Shown here: piece after piece, positions 56,251 to 64,000 of the stretch
Layout: every line of letters starts with the position of its first letter
Numbering within the stretch: position 1 is the stretch's first letter
Source of the DNA: Diogma glabrata
Lineage: Eukaryota; Arthropoda; Insecta; Diptera; Cylindrotomidae
Direction of reading: 5' to 3'
Length of the DNA stretch: 64,000 nucleotides
NCBI GenBank assembly: GCA_963693315.1
Contig: OY856186.1
Location: forward strand, 78,621,040 to 78,685,039
Position numbers and translations under genes: made by a program
The notes under the pieces: generated by a model
What the model saw: only the letters and a program-made list of their open reading frames with translations
What the model was told of the DNA's origin: nothing
Database searches by the model: none

Positions 56251-57244
56251 GTTAAACGAATATCAACGAACTGTTGCAAATCACCAGTAACCCAATAAAT
56301 AGTTTTGCAGATGATAGTACACTGCACAAGTCATTCGTCCCACTATCTTCAAAGGGTAAAATGCATGAACGAATAAATCCCGTCCGGAGAGACGCTGCCA
56401 TAAATGTAAACGAGGACCTAAAAAAAGTCGCCGATTGGGGTGACAAAAATTTGGTCAATCCAAAACACAGCTATTGATTGTTTCCAGATCAAAGACCGAG
56501 TTTCCCAACGATATTTCAATTAATATGTGTGACGACCAAATAGACGAATGTGAAAGCATTCGTTTATTGGGAGTCACAATATCCAATGACTTACTCTGGA
56601 ACGATCATATAATGGCCATGGCAAAGAGCGCGTCAAGAAAACTCGGCCTCCTCAATAGATGTAAAAAATATTTTACTTCGCATCAATTACTCCACATTTA
56701 TAAGTCCTATATTCGTCCCTGTATGGAGTATTGTTGTCAAGTTTGGGGCGCTGCATCTGTTACTATCCTGGCTCTTTTGGACTCTGTTCAAAAGCGAGCT
56801 ACGATACGAATTGTTGGTGATCGAGATTTAACATTAGGTCTTGATTCCCTGCAACATCGTCGCACTGTTGCTGATCTCGTTGTTTTTTATAAATATCGTC
56901 ACCAGCAGTGCTCGGATGAAATCAGATCCATAATGCCTCAGACATATGTTTTTCCCCGTTTTACTCGTCAATCGGTTTGTGCTGGCGGTCGAACTGTCGA
57001 GATTACTCACTGTCATAGTAATAGAATGCAAAGAGATTTCTTTGTGCGTACATCGTACACATGGAATGCTTTGCCCGAATCAATAGTCTCGAGTGCCTTC
57101 AATCCACAAAGATTTAAAAAAAGCGTCCACCTATACCTCAAGACGCATGTTGTTGTGGGACCTACGTCTTAAAAGGTATCTATGTGTTGTTGTGACACAT
57201 TTTGTAATTCCTACTACACAACACTTCTTATTAAAAAAAAAAAA
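56251..57244 (+). pseudogene. CR1-like LINE, second family, nested 3' fragment
   Basis: The 5'-truncated copy starts at YINELLQ and has [12 protein letters not shown]. After a small deletion it holds an open frame at 56474-57172 (232 residues: [73 protein letters not shown]). It ends with the family 3' UTR and an A13 tail at 57232-57244. It sits inside the antisense LOA-like LINE. It is the best-preserved 3' end of this family in the window. Confidence 0.88.
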
Positions 57245-57249
57245 ACCTG

Positions 57250-58625
57250 TTTGCAGAAAGATCGGTAATATTTCGTCGTCTCTTGGGGCTTTGAACCGTC
57301 CGAACGATTTGATTGCCCAAATCGTTTTGTTGGGGGAGAATATTCTGTTGGTTAGTTGGTCTGAAACCTTCTTAGTTTGAGGATCCAACGAACGAAGTTT
57401 GGTATATTTTCCTCTTCCGAGATCACGCATGCAGAACCCGGAAAGTGGGTATGTAATAGTATTTCTAGAGTCTCACTGCAGCTGGTAGTGTAGGTACCGT
57501 CCAGCCTGCAGATTGAACCCAGAGGGCTTATGTGATCAGACGCAATCAATTTTTGGAGTCGAGCGGCAGACGGTAGGCTGTCAATCATTCCGCTCTTGCC
57601 AACTATCCGTTTTTGATCGTCTGAGTTCTTTGTTTTAGTTGGTAAGAGCCGATTGGTACTCCGTCCAAGTGTTTGTTTTTTTTGCTTTGTTGAAGAGCTT
57701 CCGAACTTTATTCCTCATCCTATCTATATTGCCATTCCACCAAGGCACATCTCTGGTCCTCTTAGACTTGGCAATTGGAGAATTGCGGTGTTAAGCTTCG
57801 TTGATAACATCCTGCAGGTGGTTTGCCGCATCGTCGAACTCCATTGTGAAGTTTATCCTGCCACAATCGCCTACATTATCCCTAAGATGTACTTTAAAGA
57901 GATCCCAGTCGGTCTTCCTGGGGTTCCTAAAATGGATAGTACTCTCCAGTTAGTGTTCTATGTTGAAGCATATGTATGCAGGGTCCGACGTAGAAGCTAC
58001 ATCCGAGACATGCCAGTTACTGATAAAATTTTCGGCAATGTTGTTGCTCAGAGTGAGGTCCAGGACCTTGTTTCTGATTGCGTTTCTAAAGTTGGGTTTG
58101 CTGCCTTTGTTAGCTATAAGCTTGTTATTTGTATATAGGTATTTGAGCAAAGACTCACTTTTTGTGTTGATGTTACTACTACCCTACACGCTGTGATGAG
58201 TATTGGCATTGTACGCAATTATTAGGCTGTGGTGTTTGCCCTTGCAACGTCGAATTAGCTTGCGTGGTATTACCTCCTCATATCCTGGAAAGTACGCAGA
58301 TGCTAAGATGAACTTGCGAACTCCGCTGTGGGGAAGAGGGATTTCAAGCTGCACAGTTGTTAGATCTCTGCAAATGATTTCTGTTAAGGGAAATACTTTC
58401 GAGCATTTGTTGAAGAGTACCGCAGTTCTGGGTCTCTCCTTGCCTGAGAAGTATAACAGTTGTATTTTTTATTTGGTCGATAGACCTTTTATTTTTTTAC
58501 TGTCCGCTCATGGTTGCTGAATGAACACAATATCGTGAGCATCCTGTTGAATAAAGCGGTTCAAATTAGCTGAGACCATTGCTGACCGGTGCAGGTTAAT
58601 TTGATCGCAACTAACTTTAGGCATT
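57250..58625 (-). pseudogene. LINE endonuclease and N-terminal RT, broken
   Basis: The endonuclease start is near 58620 (KLVAIKLTCTGQQWSQLI, resembling the INLHRS...L block of R1/LOA elements). A later block reads NKGSKPNFRNAIRNKVLDLT and NWHVSDVASTSDPAYICF (58150-57950), the equivalent of the T-f--s-VLDlT and WHVSDE-SLSDH motifs. The histidine after SD is replaced by proline, consistent with decay. RT begins near 57330 with WAIKSFGRFKAPRDDEILPI. Confidence 0.65.
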
Positions 58626-58979
58626 TTTTTCCAGACAGCTATGGTGGTCCAGCCACGGACCGACCCGGTAGGCCATGCCTTGAACGCAACAGTTTACTCG
58701 TTTGGGGTTATATTGGTGATTTTGGCATGTGATTGTTTTACACTGATTGAGGAGGATTTGGCTGTCGATATTTGCAGGTTAGCAGACACCGAGTTAGAAA
58801 CGCTCCTTACAGAGGCAGATGTGGATGGTCCTTCACGGAAGTAGTGCTACCAGTTGCTGACGCGTTCTCGGTAGAACTGAGTACTAATTCTTTCTGGGTA
58901 CTACTTCTTCTGCGTACTACTTACTATTCTTGCATGAATCGCACCGAACATCCAGTTTAACCTGAATTTGAAACTTTAA

Positions 58980-60157
58980 AGATGTTTCTCGGAGCTGGGT
59001 CAGGACTTAACAGTGTGCTTCAGGGTGGTCCATTATCTCGGCCTAATATCCGGATTTTGGGCCCTGAATCGCCTTAGAATCTTCTCTGCTGATTCTTTGG
59101 CACAGTCTGGAAGATAAGCTATGAGCCTAGGCGGTCGAGGTTATCCGTCCTCTTTTAGGGTACGTACTTGTACCTTCCCGATCGTTATCCTCGATACCGC
59201 ATTTACAACCCACTGCTCCGATGTATTATCGGCACAGTTAAGCAGTAACCAACCATTTTTTTGGTAGGAGCCTTCGAAGTGAGGTTTAATAACCTCGAAT
59301 TCTTGCTCTACTACCAAATCCATGAGTTTTCTTTTTAGATCGCTGAGTTGCTCAAAACTCAGGAGGGTGGTTGGCAAGTCTTCAGCAGCGATGTAGACTT
59401 TGATGCGCTTGGTAACATCGCTGAATGTTGGAGCTACAAGTGTTCTTGCAACTTTGCTAGCAGTATCCCCTAGCCCATGCTTCGGTCGGTCGCTGGCAGA
59501 TCACTTGTGCTCTTTACCACCAGAGGTGGTTGACTGTGGAGAGTCTTGCGATGCCACGGATCAAACCCTCTTGCTACTCTTGGTACCTGTGTCCTTCCTT
59601 CTATCTACTACCTTCAGAGCTAGCTCTTTAGGTATCCCACATTCAACCAGGGTAGCCAGGTCAAAGGCACAGACTTGTATGGCTTCCTCTTCAGAGAGGC
59701 CTTTCTTTATTAATGCTCTCTTGCGCTTTTTGTTTGTGGCAAGAAGGTATTGGGGCTGATTGTCGGATCGAGGAACATCCGGTTTCGGGTCACTTAATCC
59801 GACTGTATTGGACACGTGGATATTGGCTGCCTTTCGGTGTATATACGACGTGATGGCTACTGCTGACATGTCAGAGTTACTATCGGATTCCTAGTCACAT
59901 GCCGTCCCGATTGCCGATTCCAGAGCGGAATCAGAATCGTTTGCGAACTGATGATCTTCTTCTTCCGACAGGTGAGACGTGCCAGAGCACTCTTTTGCGT
60001 TTGGCTCACGGTATGTCATTTCTGACATAACCTTAGAGCTTGTTGAGATAGGTTTACTATCGTCGACCTTAATACTTGTGTTTGTGTTGCCGGAATGAAA
60101 ATGTGCTGATAAATCGGGCACGATCTTCAAGGCCGGTGAATATATACGAGTTTGCAT
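58980..60157 (-). pseudogene. LINE ORF1 (DUF4780-like), broken
   Basis: Pieces are MQTRIYSPALKIVPDLSAHF with an acidic Ser/Glu/Asp-rich stretch (60157-59891); a basic KKRKRALIKKGLSEEEAIQV block (59869-59561); and SDLKRKLMDLVVEQEFEVIK followed by NGWLLLNCADNTSEQWVVNA (59377-59141). The last block resembles the DUF4780 domain found in the first frame of several arthropod LINEs, an RNA-binding-type role being presumed. Frames are separated by stops or shifts near 59880 and 59500. Confidence 0.6.
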
Positions 60158-60180
60158 TGAATGGGTTAGGTGATGCGTTT

Positions 60181-60578
60181 AGAGAAGCATCGCTCTCGCC
60201 TTTGTTTTTAAGTAAAAATTATCCATAGAACGTGGTTGGATGAAAAATTAGGGAGTAAACATTTTCAACGTAGCAGAGCCCTGTGCTGTGGTAAGGCTAT
60301 ATTGAAACTGGAGGACGCCCGGTATCCAGAGTTCCGTACTAATAATCAAGCAACCCTTAACCATGCTAATCTATCAGCGTACGTGTTTACCTTAGCTTTG
60401 GGTTTTGGACTTGATCTTGGCTTCGATTCTCACCTACGCATGGGTGACCCTTACTTACGCATGGGTGACCCTACCGTTGTAGCTCCTAAGATCACTGAGT
60501 TTACTGTACCCCATCACTGCGTAAAAGTGCCAAGTTCATTCGATGGGGTGGCGTTATTGCTAAAGAATACGTTATTAC
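60181..60578 (+). other. Unassigned DNA with a direct repeat; frame of doubtful reality
   Basis: An open frame of 117 residues (60236-60589) contains two copies of LRMGDP encoded by an 18-bp direct repeat (TACGCATGGGTGACCCT, near 60452 and 60472). I see no known domain, no splice context and no start signal, so I do not call it a gene. It runs into the perfect palindrome that follows. Confidence 0.4.
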
Positions 60579-60777
60579 CAAAAACTTAGATCTATTATAT
60601 CACCAAAAGGAAAAATTGTTCATGCAGTTGGGCAAACTTGTTACTAGGACTAAGTTTACTGCCTGAATATTAGGTACTTGGATTAATATTCAGGCAGTAA
60701 ACTTAGTCCTAGTAACAAGTTTGCCCAACTGCATGAACAATTTTTCCTTTTGGTGATATAATAGATCTAAGTTTTTG
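60579..60777. repeat. Perfect 94-bp inverted repeat with an 11-nt loop
   Basis: Bases 60579-60672 and 60684-60777 are exact reverse complements (arm ends CAAAAACTTAGATC and GCCTGAATATTA). The loop is GGTACTTGGAT. No mismatch was found over 94 bp, unlike every other inverted repeat in the window. Confidence 0.95.
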
Positions 60778-60845
60778 TCGGGGATCCAACAAAGCATCTG
60801 GGCCAGATTGTATTCCCTTAATTATTCTAAAAACATTTATCAGTT
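60778..60845 (+). pseudogene. CR1-like RT fragment
   Basis: Reads NKASGPDCIPLIILKTF, the same RT block as NKASGPDNIPPIILKTF in the LINE just downstream. It then stops matching at about 60842. This is a small internal piece of a related copy lying directly upstream of that LINE's 5' end and directly after the palindrome. Confidence 0.75.
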
Positions 60846-63800
60846 TTGGCGTTTTCTGTTGATTGTTTACCTTATATTGTTTCAATTTCTATTATGATTT
60901 CACAGTTCAATTGCGATTTCAGAGTTTAGATTGTCGATTTGGCAGCTGGAACTTAGACTTAGATTCAAGTTTTCGGGCTGTTGATTTGTCAGTTTGGATT
61001 TTGTTTTTATATTGAATGCAATTAAGGCTTTTCTTTAAGGTTTAAGGTTTATTAAGGTTTATAAACGTTGAGTTAAAATGTCTGAATTATCAATCAATTT
61101 TACAAACATAAGAGGTTTGAACATCAATCTCAACTCGGTCCACCAATATCTTGAACGTTACCGTCCTGATATTCTTTTTTTAACAGAAACGATTATCAGT
61201 GGGAGAGCCGTAACATTAGATAATGGTAAATATATTTGTCCTAATTATGATCTAGAATCTTCATTCTATAACAAACATGGTGTTTGCGCTTATGTTCGAA
61301 ATTCTATTCCATATGTGAGGATTAAAAAATTTGAATTAAACACTAAACACCATAATATGGTATCTTTAAAAATTTGTTGCCCTAATCAAACTTTGTTTGT
61401 TTTTGGACTGTATCGTTCTCCTAATTCACCTGAGAACATTAATTTATTTCATGATCTGTCTGAAAAGATAGATAGGTTAGCTCAGTATCCTAATGCTAAG
61501 TTTATTCTTCTAGGGGACTTTAATGTTCATAATAAAGGATGGCTCATACACAGCTCCTCTACTGATGAGATAGGTAAACAGGCTGAGCTCTTTGCTCTTT
61601 ATCATAATTTCACTCAGATAATTGACCAGCCTACCAGAGTTCCTGACATTCCTGGACAAAGTAGCAACTTACTTGACTTATTTTTGACAAATGATCCATG
61701 CTTAGGACAATTTAAAGTATCAGAGCCTTTAGGTGGGTCAGATCATAATTTGATCTCCACTAAATTAAATATACAAATTCTTAAACAATTTAAAGCGAAT
61801 CCTCGTCTTGTTTGGGATTACAAAGCGGCGGATTGGCAAGGACTTAAAATCTTCTTCAAATGCTTTCCTTGGAAACATAGTTGTCTTACTGGCCAAGATC
61901 CAAACATTGCTGCTATTAATTTTTCTGAAATTATAGGTGAAGGCATGCGTAGATTTATTCCTAATAAGTTGATCATTCCGAAGGTTGACCTATGGTTTTC
62001 GAGTAAATGCAAAAAAGCAATTAAAGTTAAAAAAAAGGCTTTTCGAAAGTTTTTCCAAAACAAAACTGATGAAAACCTTAGAGAGTATCGAAAAGAGAGG
62101 AATTTATGTAGGAAACTAATAGATGGAGAGAAAAATCTATTTAATTTGAAAAAAGCTTCTAAATTTGCTGAGCACCCAACTGGATCGCGTAACTTCTTTA
62201 AAGCCGCTAAGACTATCCAAGGCAATTTCTGTAAATCTTCTCTTCCTCCTCTTATTGATAGAGATATACCTATTATTGACCCAAAAGATAAGGCTAATTT
62301 GCTAGGACATATTTTTTCTATAAATTCTACCTTAGTCGAACCCAATTTCCAACCTAGACCTATTCCTAAAGCATCGCTCAAAATGAAGCGAATAATTTTT
62401 CGTAAAAACATTATTCGAAAAATGCTTTTACAAATTAATACCAACAAGGCATCTGGGCCTGATAATATTCCTCCAATTATACTTAAAACGTTTGCTAGGG
62501 AGCTAGCACCTATCCTCACTAAAATATTTTATTTGTCTTATAAGAAAGGGATTTTTCCTGTAATATGGAAAATTGCTAGTGTACAGCCAGTAGCAAAAAA
62601 GGGTAGCAAAACTGACCCATCCAATTACAGACCCATTTCAATTTTGTCAGTAATGTCTAAAGTTTTTGAGAAATATATAAATTTTAATTTAATGAGCTTC
62701 TTAGAGTCTTCCAAATTACTTAATGAAAGACAATACGGCTTCCGAAAAGGAAGAGCAACAGGAGATTTGCTTTCGTTTGTTACTCATCTTTGGAACAGAT
62801 CCCTTGAAAACTTTGGTGAGACTTTTGGTGTTGCTCTTGATATTTCCAAAGCATTTGACAAAGTTTGGCACAAAAATCTTATATGCAAGTTGAGATGTTA
62901 TGGTTTAGATGAGCCACTAATTTCCTGGATACAAAGCTTTATATCTGAGCGAAAATTTCGAGTCAATGTTGACGGTATTTCATCGGATGTATTTTCGACT
63001 AATGCAGGCGTTCCTCAAGGTTCCGCTTTGTCTCCAACTCTTTTTCTTATCTATATTAATGACTTGTTGGTTTCAACAATTAATCCTATCCATAGTTTTG
63101 CTGATGATAGCACTCTTCATGCATCTCATGTTGCACCTAGATCGTATTCGCCTTTAGCGCTTAATAACTGTAGATCAAATTTGATAGATTCATTAAACGT
63201 TGATCTTAAAACTATCTTTGATTGGGGTGTTACTAACAGTGTTGAATTCAATACGTCCAAAACACAAGTTTGCCATTTTTCAAGATTATCAACACCTAAC
63301 CCTTTTCCATTGAAGTTTGATTCCAACGTTTTGATAGAGAAAGAGTCCGTGAAACTTCTAGGAGTTGAGGTTGAAAATAATATGAAATGGAATTCTCATA
63401 TTTTTACCCTAGCAAAAAGCGCTGTTCAAAAATTGGGGTTTTTGGGACGATGTCGTAAGTTTTTCAGTAGCGAACAGCTTCTTTTAATATACAAATCTTT
63501 TATACGTCCCTGTATGGAATATTGTTCTCACATATGGGGTGGAGCATACTTATGTAGTTTGAAGTGTCTTGATTCTGTACAGCGGAGAGCAGTTAAATTG
63601 ATTGGTAACTCAAATCTTACTAATGACCTTGATTCCTTACAGCATAGAAGAAATGTTGCTGATTTGACGATTTTCTACAAATATTTCATGGATGAACGGG
63701 TTTCTGAAGAGATCAAATCGATTTTACCTAAGTCTGCAAAACTATCGCGTCATACCAGAGCATCGGTAGCGGCCCATCCTTTTACGGTTCAAATAATTAG

Positions 63801-64000
63801 ATGTAGAACTGTAGCCTTCCAGCGCGACTTTTTCAACAGAGTCTCCCATCTCTGGAATTCATTACCTTCGTGGGTTTTCCCTGATAACTTTAACCCGCAA
63901 AAGTTCAAAGTCGGCGTTCATAAATTTCTAAAAGAAACTTAATTCTCAATTGATTATAATCCCTAGTTGGCATGGTATCTTCGGATATTCAGAGACGTTA
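60846..64000 (+). mobile_element. CR1-like LINE, apparently intact, cut by window end
   Basis: A 5' region of about 230 bp with GTTTAAGGTTTATTAAGGTT repeats precedes the frame. The frame is followed by a 3' UTR starting ATTCTCAATTG and containing CCTAGTTGGCATGGTATCTT. Comparison with the 10543-11034 copy predicts only about 50 further bases and an A-rich tail beyond the window edge. No ORF1 is seen upstream, so the copy may be 5'-truncated or the family may have a single frame. Confidence 0.8.
61078..63942 (+). CDS. CR1-like endonuclease-reverse transcriptase
   Basis: A 954-residue open frame from ATG (AAAATGTCTG context). The endonuclease occupies residues about 1-240: FTNIRGLNINLNS, DILFLTETI, GLYRSPNSPE, ILLGDFNVHNKGWL near 143 and GGSDHNLIS near 224, all with the expected N, E, D and H residues. 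The RT blocks are [89 protein letters not shown], and the catalytic SFADDSTLH (FADD at 674-677). The C-terminal part has SFIRPCMEYCSHIWGG and WNSLPSWVFPDNFNPQKF. The protein nicks target DNA and primes reverse transcription there. No RNase H. All key residues look present, so this copy may encode active enzyme. The exact clade (CR1, L2 or Kiri) needs a tree. Confidence 0.9.
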   Translation: MSELSINFTNIRGLNINLNSVHQYLERYRPDILFLTETIISGRAVTLDNGKYICPNYDLESSFYNKHGVCAYVRNSIPYVRIKKFELNTKHHNMVSLKICCPNQTLFVFGLYRSPNSPENINLFHDLSEKIDRLAQYPNAKFILLGDFNVHNKGWLIHSSSTDEIGKQAELFALYHNFTQIIDQPTRVPDIPGQSSNLLDLFLTNDPCLGQFKVSEPLGGSDHNLISTKLNIQILKQFKANPRLVWDYKAADWQGLKIFFKCFPWKHSCLTGQDPNIAAINFSEIIGEGMRRFIPNKLIIPKVDLWFSSKCKKAIKVKKKAFRKFFQNKTDENLREYRKERNLCRKLIDGEKNLFNLKKASKFAEHPTGSRNFFKAAKTIQGNFCKSSLPPLIDRDIPIIDPKDKANLLGHIFSINSTLVEPNFQPRPIPKASLKMKRIIFRKNIIRKMLLQINTNKASGPDNIPPIILKTFARELAPILTKIFYLSYKKGIFPVIWKIASVQPVAKKGSKTDPSNYRPISILSVMSKVFEKYINFNLMSFLESSKLLNERQYGFRKGRATGDLLSFVTHLWNRSLENFGETFGVALDISKAFDKVWHKNLICKLRCYGLDEPLISWIQSFISERKFRVNVDGISSDVFSTNAGVPQGSALSPTLFLIYINDLLVSTINPIHSFADDSTLHASHVAPRSYSPLALNNCRSNLIDSLNVDLKTIFDWGVTNSVEFNTSKTQVCHFSRLSTPNPFPLKFDSNVLIEKESVKLLGVEVENNMKWNSHIFTLAKSAVQKLGFLGRCRKFFSSEQLLLIYKSFIRPCMEYCSHIWGGAYLCSLKCLDSVQRRAVKLIGNSNLTNDLDSLQHRRNVADLTIFYKYFMDERVSEEIKSILPKSAKLSRHTRASVAAHPFTVQIIRCRTVAFQRDFFNRVSHLWNSLPSWVFPDNFNPQKFKVGVHKFLKET

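Larger units (their letters stand above)
54480..60180 (-). mobile_element. RNase H-bearing LINE (LOA/R1/I-like), degraded, split by a CR1 insertion
   Basis: Reading the minus strand from 60180 down: ORF1 (about 60157-58980), endonuclease (about 58620-57900), start of RT (57700-57250), a nested + strand CR1-like insertion (56251-57244), the rest of RT (56230-55600), an RNase H block (IWYTDGSL near 55240), and a C-terminal CCHC-type knuckle near 54810. Order and the RNase H domain fit the LOA/R1/I groups. Part of RT between the palm entry (AIKSFGRFKAPRDDEI) and the TMERVMDYYIR block is missing at the insertion site. Confidence 0.75.

Noticed and set aside
60236..60589. A host gene of 117 residues
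   Set aside because: No domain, an internal 18-bp direct repeat, and the frame runs into the perfect palindrome.
1..64000. CRISPR array, operon or other prokaryote-type system
   Set aside because: Genes have spliceosomal introns and insect-type retrotransposons; the repeats found are satellites, LTRs and MITEs without spacer-repeat regularity.

Overview
This window looks like nuclear DNA of an insect, most likely a fly-like dipteran with an AT-rich, repeat-laden genome. Two host genes are recognisable, both on the + strand. The first is the 3' end of a reticulon gene (Rtnl1-like; two coding exons at 133-363). The second is a complete glycogen phosphorylase gene (GlyP; four coding exons between 27742 and 52935, 842 residues by my exon joins). 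Both proteins resemble the Drosophila versions by eye. Almost everything else is transposable element or simple repeat.

Layout. 1-363: Rtnl1 tail. 364-2514: AT-rich DNA with a fold-back array of 21-bp units. 2515-5565: a decayed Ty1/copia element with 5' LTR, copia-type primer site and broken gag, protease and integrase. A gypsy solo LTR is nested in it. 5592-7033: palindromic short repeats, a G15 run, and a long inverted-repeat element carrying a tRNA-headed SINE with a 13-bp target duplication. 7384-11034 (- then +): a retropepsin remnant, a decayed RTE-like LINE and a CR1-like LINE 3' end. 12966-13949: microsatellites around a 757-bp hairpin MITE. 14742-22940: a nearly complete gypsy LTR element with intact Gag and Pol frames. 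Its 5' LTR is interrupted by about 2.1 kb of higher-order tandem repeat. 23045-26540 (-): a nearly full-length RTE-like LINE with two 81-bp upstream monomers.

27742-52935: GlyP. The second intron is only 55 bp. The first and third are each about 11.3 kb and packed with LINE fragments, hAT- and piggyBac-like MITEs and a possible BEL-like remnant. 53828-54160 is a divergent gypsy LTR fragment. 54480-60180 (-) is a degraded RNase-H-bearing LINE (LOA/R1/I-like) split by a nested CR1-like insertion. 60579-60777 is a perfect 94-bp inverted repeat with an 11-nt loop. 60846 to the window end is a CR1-like LINE with an intact 954-residue endonuclease-reverse transcriptase frame, cut by the window edge in its 3' UTR.

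I found no operon-like or defence system. The value of the window lies in transposon architecture: an SAP-domain Gag with a candidate GTTAAAC frameshift site, a gypsy Pol with an intact frame but a histidine at a catalytic aspartate position, satellite-like repeat inside an LTR, several MITEs with identifiable target duplications, and the perfect palindrome. All family calls were made by eye from motifs; no database search was run.
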